A stretch of 64,000 nucleotides of DNA from Calocera cornea HHB12733 (Eukaryota > Basidiomycota > Dacrymycetes > Dacrymycetales > Dacrymycetaceae): contig KV424041.1 of NCBI GenBank assembly GCA_001632435.1, positions 34,036 through 98,035 of the forward strand, written 5' to 3'. Positions 1 through 11,154 of this stretch are shown here, piece by piece. The notes beneath the pieces were generated by a model. That model ran no database searches. It was not told the DNA's origin and worked only from the letters and a program-made list of their open reading frames with translations. The first letter of the stretch is position 1. Every line of letters starts with the position of its first letter. The translations under genes were made by a program, and so were the position numbers.

Positions 1-448
1 TCGATGAGCCGGACATGGTTTGGTGTCATGGGGATGCACATCGTGCCCTGGTGTTCTCAGAAACGTATGCTGATAGGAGGAGAGGGGGTAAAGGAGTGTG
101 AAAAGGCGAGCGAGCTGCTGTTTGACTTGAGGGAGGATGTTGCGGGTATGAATGGGGAGTGGGGAGAGACCCTGGGCAGAAGTCGGATGCGCGGGGTGGC
201 GCGGCATGACGTCCGTGCAGCAGGGGACGGACCAGGCGCGCGTTCGTGCTGACCACCATGATGAACGTGCTCAGTCTGTTCCGCAACACCAGACTCTCCT
301 ATGTCCTGCCTCCTGTCTTCCCTGACAATTGATCAATAGAAGAGGACACCTGCCGATACAAGAAGAGTTGTTATAGTTTGGACTATTTTCTTGATGACAG
401 ATGATGCCTGACTACTGAGATATACTACTCATCGCGACGACGGGTGCC
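1..448. other. Left-edge intergenic stretch
   Basis: No convincing gene. Both strands carry short open frames of about 80 codons with no recognisable motif and no supporting splice structure. The right part lies just downstream of the minus-strand hydrolase and probably holds its 3' untranslated region. Confidence 0.4.
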
Positions 449-1297
449 CTAGTGCGAGTTACCCTTCTTCTCCAAAGCCTCCATGATGATCTTCCCGCAT
501 GGCTCAGGCGCATACATGAATCCTACATGTGCGCCTGGCATCGTAGTGATCGGAAGGTCCAGCTTCTCCGACAAGTTCCTAATGGGCCAGAACGGGAACA
601 GCTCCTCTGAGTCCTCCCCAGCGACGAGAATGAGCTTATCCTTCAGCTTGGCCAGCGCGTCCAAATCGACCGGCGCGGCGGGGTACTGCCTGAGCTCGTG
701 CTCGAACCAGTAGGCCTGGTTCTTGCCCATCGGACCCTCTGCCGCGGCCTTCTTCTGCTCGTCCGTAAGGCTCGCCAGCCGCTGCTTGTACGTCTTGAGC
801 TCCATCCCGCCCGACATCTGGTCCATGAACTTCTCGAACGCGGCGGACGTGCCTTCAGCCTTGTAGACGTCGTAGACCGAGTAGTTCCACTTGATCCACT
901 CGTCCCCGTCCGGCAGGAGTGCGCACAAGGGCGGCTCGTGTGGGATCAACGCGCGGATCGCCGTTGGATAAGTGAGCAGGGTGGAGATCGCGATGATCGC
1001 GCCCGAGCTCGAGCCGAACACCACCGCGGTGCCGTCCGGCGAGAGATGCTTGATCAGCGCGTGGACATCGTCGACGTCCGTCTGCAGGCGGACGGAGTAG
1101 TCCTGTTGTCCGGTGAGAGCAGACTTGGAAAACCCTCGCCGGTCGTACGTGACCACGGTGTATTTGGCGGCCAGAACGGTTGCCAGGGGATGGAAGGAGT
1201 CACCGCTCCCGCCGCCGCCCGGGACTATGACGAACAAGGGGCCGCTGCCGTGCGTCTCGTAGAAGAGGGAGGCACCAGGAACGTCAAGAGTCATCAT
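449..1297 (-). CDS. Alpha/beta hydrolase fold protein
   Basis: Predicted 282-aa single-exon hydrolase. Visible family signs are the oxyanion-loop stretch PGGGGSGDSF near residues 26-35, the strand TVVTYDRRGFS, the nucleophile elbow GSSSG with Ser at about residue 97, an acid candidate in VAGEDSEE and a C-terminal histidine in PGAHVGFM. This is the full Ser-Asp-His layout expected of epoxide-hydrolase/lactonase-like enzymes, so an active enzyme is likely; the substrate cannot be read from sequence. The start chosen is the first of two adjacent ATGs directly before LDVPG; the frame stays open upstream but without another good ATG near the domain. No signal peptide or membrane segment, so probably cytosolic. 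A short copy of its last codons lies about 1.3 kb away (see 1822-1843). Confidence 0.85.
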   Translation of the reverse strand: MMTLDVPGASLFYETHGSGPLFVIVPGGGGSGDSFHPLATVLAAKYTVVTYDRRGFSKSALTGQQDYSVRLQTDVDDVHALIKHLSPDGTAVVFGSSSGAIIAISTLLTYPTAIRALIPHEPPLCALLPDGDEWIKWNYSVYDVYKAEGTSAAFEKFMDQMSGGMELKTYKQRLASLTDEQKKAAAEGPMGKNQAYWFEHELRQYPAAPVDLDALAKLKDKLILVAGEDSEELFPFWPIRNLSEKLDLPITTMPGAHVGFMYAPEPCGKIIMEALEKKGNSH

Positions 1298-2072
1298 GTT
1301 GAGGTTCGAGACAAGGTATAGGTTCAATCTGGGAGAGGAACAAGCGTATCTGCTGGCGAATGGGGTAAAAGTCAGTCGTTTGCGTCTTAACATGCTCCAT
1401 AATGACAACGTGACCTATATACGAACCTCTCGGCCCTGCTGTCCCGCTGACATTGTCACGAGGCGAAGCTCTATTTCTGTCTTCCCCTGCGGCGCCGCTT
1501 GCACCGCAGATGGCTCTGTTGACCCGCCAAGACCGTCATGGCGGGAACAATGGTTAAGTCTACAGCACGTGACGAGCTTAGCATAGGATGGCCGTGGACT
1601 ACGATGGGGTGAAGCGTGGATCGAGGTAGGAGTCATCTCAGGGACGGTCGAACAAAGGCTGATACTGTTCTGTCAGGGGCAGCAGCCCCTTGTCAGAGCA
1701 ACCGCGTATCAGAGTTTATTTCGAGATCGTCGAATAACTACGAGCCCGAGAAGATAGGGTGGATGACTGACCACCCTAGTTTCCTGACACATACGCGTTG
1801 TCAGTTGGATCACTTACAGTAGTTGCCCTTCTTCTCCAAAGCCCCGATTATCAGCGCGAATCGGTGCCTGGAATGAGGCTGGGATCCGCTGTGGGCAGTT
1901 GCCAAGTAGGCGTAAAGAAGATAACAAGCTGTCCTTGTACCGAAAAAGGTGGCCCACCGGTACCGCCAGACAATGAGTTATGATTATTTTGTTGCTTGTA
2001 GTGGTAAAGTGAACGTTCAGCACCTCAGTTGCCTCCTCTTTTAATTGCGGCTCCCCACTCCACGCCGCTGGA
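1298..2072. other. Intergenic region with hydrolase 3'-end remnant
   Basis: No complete gene seen. It contains the promoter side of the minus-strand hydrolase and the 3' flank of the NDUFA9-like gene. Positions 1822-1843 match 458-479, the 3' end of the hydrolase, at 21 of 22 bases, in the same orientation. Confidence 0.4.
1822..1843 (-). pseudogene. Possible relic of hydrolase 3' end
   Basis: The minus strand reads A-L-E-K-K-G-N, the same C-terminal residues as the hydrolase ending at 449, differing at one base of 22. Nothing upstream in this stretch resembles the rest of the enzyme, so it is at best the last trace of a decayed tandem copy. Chance cannot be excluded for so short a match. 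Confidence 0.25.
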
Positions 2073-3201
2073 TCAGTGCTTCCCAAGGTAGGTCGGCAGC
2101 ACAGTATGCACGCTGGTCAACCTCCCCCCCTCCTCTCCCCGCTCGCCCTCAAACCTCCTGATCAGCTCCTCGAAAGACAGTTTCCCCTGCTCCGGCAGGC
2201 TCGCGACGTTGTCATACTTGAGCTGCTCGACCTATTCACCATTGTATTCATCAGCCATCCTCCACCCGCGCAGAGAGCAGAATGAAGGGGGAGCGCACCT
2301 GCGAACGCGTGACAGTAAACAGATTCTCCGGCAACTGCTCGAGCACCGCACCCTGCATCTTTCCCAGGGCGAACGGCAGACTGACGATCGGGCGGCGGAG
2401 ATTGGAGTACTTAAGTACGAGCTGCATCAGTTCCTTATAGGTGAACACTACCACGTATTAGGAAAGCAGGTTCAACGGAGAGGCACAGCAAGGCTCACCA
2501 TCCGGCCCTCCAGCGTCGAACGTCGTCCCACCGACTGCGTCATCCACCTCTCCGTCCGCGTCTCTCCTCGCGCATATATCGACCGCCCGCGCCAGATCCC
2601 CCGCATACACAGGCTGGAACCTCGCTCCCCCACCTCCAAAAACGGGTAGGAATGGCATCACCGCCGCGAGCCTCGCAAAGCGCGCGAAGAACCCGTCCCC
2701 GGGGCCGAACACCAGCGACGGGCGGAGGACGGTCAGCCTTTTGCCTAAGACCTGCCGGGCGGCGGCTTCGCCGAGCGCTTTGGTGCGCCAGTAGTCGAGC
2801 GGGCTCCCCGTGTCTGCGCCGATGGCGCTGAAGAGGACCAGGTTCGCGCCGGCGGCTCGGGCGGCTTCGGCTACATTGCGGACGCCCTGGTGCTGCACGA
2901 GGTCGAACTCCTCCGGGCTGGCGCGGAGCAGCCCAACGAGGGAGACTACCGTGCTTGCGCCCTCGAACGCCGGCCCGAGCGTGGAAGAGTCGGTGATATC
3001 CGCCTGCACAGGCTTGAGCAGCACCCCTGCGGGCAGGTCGCCAGAGGAGAGGAGCCGCTGCTGGCTGCGCTCGGGGTTGCGTCCTACCAACTGGATGCGG
3101 TTCCCCGGGTGGGTGGCCAGGGCGCGCGCGATGTAGGTTGCTACGAAGCCGGCGCCGCAGAGAACAATTTTGCGGGTTGCTGCGGGAGTGGGGACTGACA
3201 T
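2073..3201 (-). CDS. NDUFA9/COQ11-like atypical SDR (NAD(P)-binding)
   Basis: Three exons join in frame (3201-2499, 2447-2299, 2231-2073; introns of 51 and 67 bp) to give 336 aa. The N-terminus has a Rossmann dinucleotide-binding turn (KIVLCGAGFVATYIARAL), followed by VQADITD, a VVSLVGLL strand, VLFSAIGAD and LRPSLVFGPGD, the standard path of atypical short-chain dehydrogenases. That order and the lack of a catalytic YxxxK tyrosine (the helix reads DYWRTKALGE) match the complex I subunit NDUFA9 and its relative COQ11, both mitochondrial, with structural or ubiquinone-linked roles. A clear targeting peptide is not evident: the Rossmann fold starts at about residue 11. Choosing between NDUFA9-type and COQ11-type needs a phylogeny. 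The gene diverges from the PAF-acetylhydrolase at 4015. Confidence 0.8.
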
Positions 3202-4014
3202 TGGCAGGACGGCGACGGGCGGCGACGGCGACGGTGGGAGAGGGGCGGTGCTGCTGCTATACTGTGGTGATGCCCGTCACGGTCGACGAGGTCAGCGCTG
3301 CGTACGTACTGCATCTCAATCAGCGGCGTGTGTGGGCCGTAGTCAGCGGGGGAGGACACCGATGCAGGCGGTCGATTGCCAGGGCAGCCAACTAACTCGG
3401 ATCGGCGGGCGCGGGGAAGAGGATGATCCGACCGCGCCCGGACCATCCGTTGCCGTACCGCCGTACCGCCCTCCCTCAGCCCTCGCTCGGCTCAAGCGCG
3501 TTACGCTTTCAAATTCCTCGGCTGTCCCTTGCCCGCCGCTAGAAAGGTTGCCGGTTAACGTGGCAGGCCCATCGGCTGCCCGATCTGTACAGGTAAGAGT
3601 TGTATCGCTGCCGCATCGCTGGCCGAAGCGTGCAGCAGGCCAGCCTGACACCACCGTCAGGGCGGATGACGTAGCCGGGACTCCGTGACCGCGCCTTCAC
3701 GCGCATGCACATGACACGCCGCACCGCCACCCAGCGTCCCATTTCAGCCCCGCCTGATTGCCCTTTGAGCGCGGTGTGAGCGCCGCATCCCTCTGCTTCG
3801 CCTATGACCGTTCTGCACCACTCCGGAGCGACACAACGACGTGCACACGACTGAAATACCGTTGCGGAGCGTGTGACGCCTTGATCCCCCCTTCCCCCTT
3901 CTGTGCTCGCCTCTTACTGCATTTAACAACTCCCCCCTCCCTCCCAAAGCCAACGCATAATCACCACCAGCCACCCCAACACCAGATAGCAACTACGCAA
4001 CAATCACGATATAC
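3202..4014. other. Divergent intergenic/promoter region
   Basis: Shared upstream region of the NDUFA9-like gene (-) and the PAF-acetylhydrolase (+). The open frames here have no recognisable domain. Pyrimidine-rich stretches and CAA-rich sequence immediately before 4015 look like a fungal 5' untranslated region. Confidence 0.5.
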
Positions 4015-5602
4015 ATGAGTCTGCCCCGATACAAGGGTCCGTACGACGTCGGCCTCACCACCCTCGTCCTCCCTCTCCGGCCTGCCTTCGCAGTGGGCAA
4101 CTGCAGGGTAAGGGGCGAGCCCGCCCTCAGGCTCGACGAGGTCGCATTCAACGTCTTCTACCCCGCGAAGCCCGCCAACCGCAGGAAGAGAGGCGTGCAC
4201 TGGCTCATCCGGTCCGTCCTGTCATTCCACTGACTTGAAAAATGCTCATTGTGCTTAGACCGTTCTCTCTCACTGTGGACGGGTACTCCAAGTTCACTAG
4301 CTTCTCCAAATGGATCCTCGGTGAGTGCGATCCCTTATCGCCGCCAAGGCACCCCTGATAGCCCTTCCAGCCCCGCTCTTCTTCCTCCTCGGTGCATTCG
4401 CCAAGGTATCTTCATTTCCTACGGACCTCCCAACCTCTACTGATAACGTATTAGATGCCCGTGTTCGCTAATGCACCTATGCGGTCGGGCGACTCATCCC
4501 CCACCCCGGCAGACAGCCAAGAGACCTTCCTCGGCGACCTTGACACCGAGTCCGAGTCCGAGAAGCGCCAGTGGCCGCTCGTGCTCTTCTCCCATGGTCT
4601 GGCAGGCGGGCGCACCACGTACAGCACGTTCTGCGGCAGGCTCGCCAGCAGCGGGTATGTTGTGCTCGCCCTGGAGCATAGGGACGGTACGGGGCCGATG
4701 GTTTTCCCGAAGGACGGAAATGGGGTCGTATATGCTAAGCCTTACTCGAGGGTTGATGAGGTTGAGTGAGTGCAGGCACCATAGCCCCTTGTGTACGGAG
4801 CTGATCCTGGGTAGATGTGACGATGTCGAGCCGAAGGACCTGCCGTTGCACTTCCGCGCGACGCAGCTCGAGTTCCGCAAGCGCGAGATCTACGCCGCCT
4901 ACGCCGCCTTCTGCCAGCTCGTGGAGGGAGACTCTGCGCACGGCGGGCTGCAGAGCATCGACGGCTCACCCGTGAACTGGGACATGTTCGTCGACACCGT
5001 GCGGTGCGACTCGGACGTGGTACTCTCCGGCCACTCGTTCGGCGGCGCAACCGCCTTCCACATCATGTCCACCCCCCCGCCGGCGGGGCACGTGGACATC
5101 CCTATCTCCAAGAGCCTTGTGCTGGACCCCTGGCTGGACCCGCTCCCTACCCCCGGGCCTGAACCGAGGGCCGGGCCGCCGAGGCCGAGCCTGTGCGTCA
5201 TCAACTCGGAGAGGTTCACCCTCTGGAAAGCGCACTTTGGGAGGATAAGCGAGGTCGTGTCTAACTGGAAGAATGAGAAGGGCGCGGAGAGCTGGCTGAT
5301 GACCATCTGTGAGTATTGTCTGGACATTGTATGTGGTATGTTGCTTATTGTATGCACCAGCCCGATGCCGACACGATTCGTTCTCCGACTTCCCGCTCAT
5401 CATCCCCTTTTCGCACCCGCGCGGCCGCCTCCTGCACAACGTCATCCAGCGCATCTCCCTCGCTTTCCTGCAGGACCGGCTCGAGTCCGAATTCCGCAAG
5501 GACGAGCGGTACCCGATGCACGTCATCCAGCCCCGCATACGCAAGAAGCGCGGCAAGCCCCGCTTGAGCGCGCCCAAGGGGCGTGTGGTCTGGCATGACT
5601 AA
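4015..5602 (+). CDS. Platelet-activating factor acetylhydrolase-like lipase
   Basis: Six exons (4015-4211, 4259-4320, 4362-4405, 4455-4765, 4815-5308, 5361-5602) join in frame to 449 aa. It belongs to the PAF-acetylhydrolase isoform II family: conserved blocks are the N-terminal LPRYKGPYDVG, GVHWLIR before the first intron, PLVLFSHGLAGGRT, the nucleophile elbow GHSFGGAT with Ser near residue 278, LVLDPWLDP holding the likely acid, and the terminal SDFPLI block. Expected reaction is hydrolysis of the sn-2 acyl group of short-chain or oxidised phospholipids. Exon 3 is only 44 nt and encodes a hydrophobic PAPLFFLLGAF segment; its acceptor was chosen because it is the only one restoring frame to the MPVFANAP block. 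The protein is C-terminally basic (KKRGKPR), without obvious signal peptide. Confidence 0.88.
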
Positions 5603-6284
5603 CACCCTCCTCTCACTGCTAGCATCACTCCTTACTCGCGGCACCCCCTTCATCTGAGAAGTGTCTTGATAACCCTGCTGCTGCTCCTCTACGCGTACGT
5701 AATAACCTCTAGTTTTCTCTTTGGACAAACCCGGAACCCGGCCAAAGAATGGACATCCTTGTGCAACATCCATCCATCCCATCCCATCCCATTATAGTCA
5801 TACACATACCCCCTGCATGTTCATTTCTGTTTTATTTACAATTTCCTACTTCCACTTGTTTTCCTTTAATCCTAGCAACACCTGTTACGAACTCATATAC
5901 GCGCGCAATGGAACGATTACTGTTTTTTTTGTCGCGTCAGGGGTGTTACTTGTTTATCAAGCTCGTATCGCCGCCGTCCTGGATACGATAAATAAGAGCC
6001 AATGGAACTGTTGTTATTTCGAGTCAGGCTTAAGATTCTCGGAATGTTGTTGATGGACTCGGACAAGGCGATGAGATAAGCCTGAGTCAGCTCCCTGGTG
6101 GCACGAGAAGTCCCGCCCTTATTCACGCGCGCTCAAACGCAGAACGGCCCAGAACGCCACTGCACATTTCACACTGACGACCGTTCATTGCTGCACAAGG
6201 ATTGCACATTACACCCAACGACCGCTACATACCACCACCACCGAAAGATCCAAATAGGCCAGAGAATAAAGAATCAGAGCGGAC
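5603..6284. other. Intergenic region
   Basis: Holds the 3' end of the PAF-acetylhydrolase transcript and the promoter of the glutaminyl-tRNA synthetase. The stretch 5760-5960 is AT-rich for this window. No gene recognised. Confidence 0.5.
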
Positions 6285-8902
6285 ATGCCCCCAAAATTCG
6301 ACCCCAAGGACCCGGCGGTCGCCCCGCTCATTGCCCTGTTCGAGTCTCTCGGGCTCAGCACGCCAAAGGCAGTCGAAGCGGCCAAAGCGCCCAAGACGGC
6401 CGCGGCGCTCAAGGAGATCATCATCTCGCAGCACCTGGAGGGAAAGCGGCTGGACGAGAAGCGCGCGGCGCTCATCGTCTCCCTCGCTGGGGTGGGGGCG
6501 AAGCTCGGCCAGGAGGAGAAGGCGTACGCGGTGCGCAAGGTCGAGGAGGGCAAGCTTGAGCGGGCGGACCAGCTCGCGGCGGCTGTCAAGTACCTCGAGC
6601 TGCACCGGAATGCGATCGATGATGCCGAGTTTGACAGGGAGTGCGGCGTCGGCGTGGTGGTTACTCCAGAGGAGGTGAAGCGCCTCGTGCTTCTGTACTT
6701 GTCGGCGAACGCGAGCGAGATCGAGGGCTGGCAGAGCTTCTCCGCCACGCTCATGAAGCTCAAGGCTACCCCGGAGCTGCGCTGGGCACCCACGCTCGAT
6801 GTGAAGAACTCGACCGAGGCTGCGTTCCTGGAGAAGTTCGGGCCGAAGGTCGCGGTGAACCCGAAGGACGTGAAGAAGACTGCTGGGGCGCCAAAGGTCG
6901 CGCCCGCTAGCACGGCCGAGGCGTCCTCGAGCACTGCTGTGACGACTGAGCGAAGCGTGTTTGAGGAGGGTTTCCTGGGAAAACTGCACAAGCCCGGGGG
7001 GAACCCCCAGATCAACCCGAAGCTCAAGGAACAGCACCTCAAGGCGACCGGCGGGGAGGTGTGGACCCGGTTCCCGCCTGAACCGAACGGTTTCCTGCAT
7101 ATCGGCCACTCGAAGGCCATCTTCGTCAACTTTGGCTATGCGGCGCATCACGGTGGCCGATGCTACTTGCGATATGACGATACGAATCCCGAGGCGGAGG
7201 AGCAGCAGTACTTCGACAGCATCCTCGCGATGGTCCGGTGGCTGGGGTACGAGCCGTGGAAGATCACCTACTCGAGTGACTACTTCCAGAAGCTTTATGA
7301 CCTCGCCGTCGAGCTGATCAAGCGCGACAAGGCGTATGTTTGCCACTGTTCTGCCGAGCAGATATTTGCCGATCGAGGAGGCGAGGAACGCGGGCCGCGA
7401 CGTGCTTGCGAGCACCGGTCTCGACCAATCGAGGAGTCTTTGGCGGAGTTCGAGGGCATGAGAGATGGGAAGTACAAGCCGGGGGAGGCCACCCTTCGGA
7501 TGAAGCAGGATCTCGAAGACGGCAACCCAATGATGTGGGATATCGTGGCGTACCGTGTACTCAACGCGCCGCATCACCGCACTGGCACGACATGGCGCAT
7601 ATACCCGACATATGATTTCACTCACTGTCTGTGTGATAGCTTCGAAAATATTTCGTACGTTTCCTTCTGCCCCTGCACATATTCATTACTGACAATGATC
7701 CAAGGCATTCCCTTTGTACAACAGAATTCATCCTCTCACGCGAGTCATACGAGTGGCTCTGCGACGCACTAGAGGTTTACAAGCCCAGGCAGTCCGAATA
7801 TGGCCGTCTCAACCTCCAGGGCACAGTCATGTCAAAACGCAAGATCCTCAAGCTCGTAAAGGAGGGTCATGTGAACGGGTGGGACGACCCCCGCCTGTAC
7901 ACGCTTATCGCCCTTCGCCGACGTGGTGTGCCACCAGGAGCGATCATCTCTTTCGTCAGTGGATTGGGCGTATCCACGTCACCGTCAAACATCCAGACCG
8001 CTCGCTTCGAACAGGCCGTCCGGCAGTATCTGGAGAACACGGCTCCACGGCTCATGATGGTGCTCAAGCCACTGAAAGTCACACTCGAGAACGTACCGGA
8101 AGATCGCATCATCATGATTGAGAAGCCGCTCCATCCGAAGGTCCCGGAACTGGGGACAAGCGTAGTTCCTTTCACCAGGACGTTGTACATTGATGCCGAC
8201 GACTTCCGCCTGGAGGATTCGAAGGACTACTTCCGCCTGGCACCAGGCAAGACTGTTGGCCTGTTCCAGGCACCCGCTCCCATCACATGCACGAAATACC
8301 GCACCGATCCGACAACGGGCGAAGTCGTCGAGCTCTTCTGCAATCTCGAGGAAAGCAACAGCACATCCAAGAAGCCGAAGGCATTCATCCAGTGGGTTGC
8401 CGATCACCCTGCCTCGGGCAGTCCGGTGCGCATCGACGAAACCCGCGTCTTCCACCAACTGTTCAAGAGCGACGATCCGGCAGCCACTGACGATTTCATC
8501 GCCGACCTTAACGCTAGCAGCTTGGAAGTTGTGAAGGGCGCACTGCTCGAGGTTGGATTCTGGTCTCTGGCTAAGAAGGCGATGGTAGATGCCCGCAAGG
8601 AGAGTGAAGCGAGGTTAAAAACCGCGGCGACCGCTGGAAGCGAGCCAACGAAAGAAGCATCGCCGAACGGAGCCCCGCACGACGGGCACAACGAGCCGGT
8701 CGCGAGCGTGGCGCAGCTGGTGGGGAATGAGTGCATTCGCTTCCAGGGTCTGCGGGTCGGATACTTTGCAGTCGACAAGGACGCGAAGTTGGGATGTCTC
8801 ACGGAGGAAGACACGGCAGCGCCAGGCGCGCGGCCCGGTGATGTTGTCATCCTCAACCGCATTGTCAGTCTGAAAGAAGATTCAGCGAAGAAGGCTTCTT
8901 AG
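6285..8902 (+). CDS. GLN4: Glutaminyl-tRNA synthetase, cytoplasmic
   Basis: Two exons (6285-7654 and 7705-8902, 50-bp intron) give 855 aa, the usual size of fungal GlnRS. Class I synthetase that charges tRNA-Gln with glutamine. The N-terminal about 210 residues match the eukaryotic GlnRS-specific appendage (LFESLGLS, then alpha-helical repeats); the catalytic Rossmann core carries FPPEPNGFLHIGHSK with HIGH near residue 272, LRYDDTNP, and the KMSKS-equivalent VMSKRK near residue 499; the C-terminal half is the anticodon-binding beta-barrel region (RFQGLRVGYFAVDKD near the end). The intron falls inside the conserved ENISHSLCTTEF block and the join restores it exactly. ATG 6285 sits right after an A-rich leader and begins the expected N-terminus. 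Confidence 0.97.
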
Positions 8903-9253
8903 ATACGTTGTACTGATGTTCCTCGTTTATTTACACGTCGCAATCGTCTTTAGGGCGCACCATTGTACGTGAATAGGCATAATGATTGATAAGCGGTTGT
9001 TGGATTGACGTAAAAGGTGTCCGTGCGCGCGAAGCGCGTCGCGAAATACTCCCGCTGCCCACAGACCCTTCTACACGGTGCTTCCTTCTGCCTCGTTTCT
9101 TTCCTCCCAAACCCTTTGCTCTTGTTTGGTCCTTGTAAGTATCATCAGTGACACGTTCTCGACGTGTCTTTTCCCCGTCGCAATCGGTTTCTGACTGTGA
9201 CTTGTGCTGCTGCACGCTTTCCTTGCTCATTCAGGTGTTGTTGCTCTATCATC

Positions 9254-10918
9254 ATGAGAGAAGTGATCTCCCTCCACGTCGGTCAGGCTGGTGTGCAAGT
9301 AAGTACATCCGATGACGCCGTAGAGGCCATAGATGCGCGCATATATTGACAATTGCATCTAGATTGGTATGCAAGATTTGGGTTTGGACCGGAATGTGAG
9401 AGATTGATGTCCGATAGGAAATGCATGCTGGGAGCTGTACCTGCTTGAGCACGGACTCTCGGTGCGTTGACGCGCGCACACGTCCTGGGCATGTTTGCTG
9501 ATGCTCTTCCCATAGCCGGATGGCCGCCTCATGAAGGGTTCCCCCTCGGAGAACGACATCGGCTTCACGACGTTCTTCTCTGAGACTGGGGCTGGAAAGC
9601 ACGTGCCCCGTAGTCTCTACGTCGATCTCGAGCCCAATGTCATTGATGATGTACGGACCGGTACTTACCGTACATTGTTTCACCCTGAGACGCTTGTGAC
9701 CGGCAAAGAGGACGCTGCCAACAACTGTACGTTCTCACAACCCATATGTGAGACTCTGGGACGGTAACATGTGTGTAGATGCTCGTGGTCACTACACCGT
9801 CGGCAAGGAGCTCATTGACACGGTCCTCGACAAGGTTCGCCGCCTTGCGGATAACTGCAGTGGTCTCCAGGGGTTCTTCGTCTTCCACTCTTTCGGCGGT
9901 GGCACTGGCTCCGGCTTCGGCGCTCTGCTCCTTGAGCGCCTCTCTACGGATTACGGCAAGAAGTCCAAGCTGGAGTTCTGCGTGTACCCAGCTCCCAAGA
10001 TGGCCACCTCTGTCGTTGAGCCCTACAACTCGGTCTTGACGACGCACACTACGCTGGAGCACTCTGACTGCTCCTTCATGGTCGACAACGAGGCTATCTA
10101 TGACATCTGCCGCAAGAATCTGAACGTTCAGCAGCCCGGTTACACGAACCTGAACAGGCTCATTGCCCAAGTCGTGTCCAGCGTGACTGCTTCTCTGCGC
10201 TTCGACGGCAGCCTCAACGTCGACCTCAACGAATTCCAGACCAACCTGGTGCCCTATCCCCGTATTCACTTCCCTCTGGCCACCTATGCTCCTATTATTT
10301 CTGCTGAGAAGGCTGGCCATGAGCAGAACTCTGTTGCCGAGATGACCTCATCTTGCTTCGAGAGCGGCAACCAGATGGTCAAGTGCGACCCCAAGGAGGG
10401 CAAGTACAGTAAGTAAACCCATCTCATCCGAAGGTAATCTTCTGAAGATTTCCAGTGGCGTGCTGCTTGCTTTACCGTGGTGATGTCGTCCCTAAGGATG
10501 CCAACGTTGCGATTGCGACCATCAAGACGAAGCGCACGATCCAGTTCGTCGACTGGTGCCCCACTGGTTTCAAGCTCGGTATCTGCAACGAGGCGCCGGC
10601 GTGCGTACCGGGTGGTGACCTTGCCAAGGCTTCCCGATCTCTCTGCATGCTGTCCAAGTATGATTCCTCGCCTTCTTACTCTGGACAACTGAGCTAACTC
10701 AATCGAATAGCACCACGGCTATCGCATCCGCGTGGTCTCGTCTGGATCACAAGTTCGACCTTCTGTACTCCAAGCGTGCCTTTGTTCACTGGTACGTTGG
10801 TGAGGGTATGGAGGAGGGTGAGTTCTCCGAGGCTCGTGAGGACCTTGCAGCCCTGGAGAAGGATTACGAGGAGGTTGGCATCGACTCTGCCGATGCCGAG
10901 GAGGAGGGTGAATACTAA
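9254..10918 (+). CDS. TUB1: Alpha-tubulin
   Basis: Seven exons (9254-9298, 9363-9366, 9418-9461, 9516-9726, 9779-10408, 10456-10657, 10711-10918) yield 447 aa, the family length. Polymerises with beta-tubulin into microtubules. It opens with [20 protein letters not shown], has the tubulin signature GGGTGSG near residue 142, the alpha-type GTP-site loop TLEHSD and alpha-specific [20 protein letters not shown], and ends in an acidic tail EEEGEY with the terminal tyrosine of alpha-tubulin. Exon 2 is only four nucleotides (A-T-T-G); without it the Q-I-G-N-A join is out of frame, so it is required. Highly regular codon use fits a strongly expressed gene. Confidence 0.98.
9363..9366 (+). other. TUB1: Four-nucleotide microexon of alpha-tubulin
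   Basis: Flanked by an acceptor ending CTAG and a donor GTATGC. It supplies the isoleucine codon and the first base of the glycine codon of the invariant QIGNA motif. Exon 1 ends in phase 0 and exon 3 begins with two bases of a codon, so only a 4-nt insert keeps the frame. Confidence 0.85.
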
Positions 10919-11154
10919 ACGCTTTGCAATAGTCTAAACGCTTCCTTTCACGTTTCATCCATACATATACCTATGGTTTCTCTACCTTTGAATGCCCCTC
11001 CGATATGAGTTATGACCTCGTTATATTGTGCGGATAGCCCAGAAGGGCCTTGTTATTATTGTGGCCCGTCCCCACGGAAGTAAAACGCGACAGGCCTCAA
11101 CTGCGTCCGCTATTGTGCGCCAATTGTGCTAGACGTTAGTCATCGACGACCACC

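Noticed and set aside
6225..7625. 466-codon open frame on the minus strand
   Set aside because: Lies antisense to the glutaminyl-tRNA synthetase core; its openness follows from the GC-rich codon bias of the real gene.
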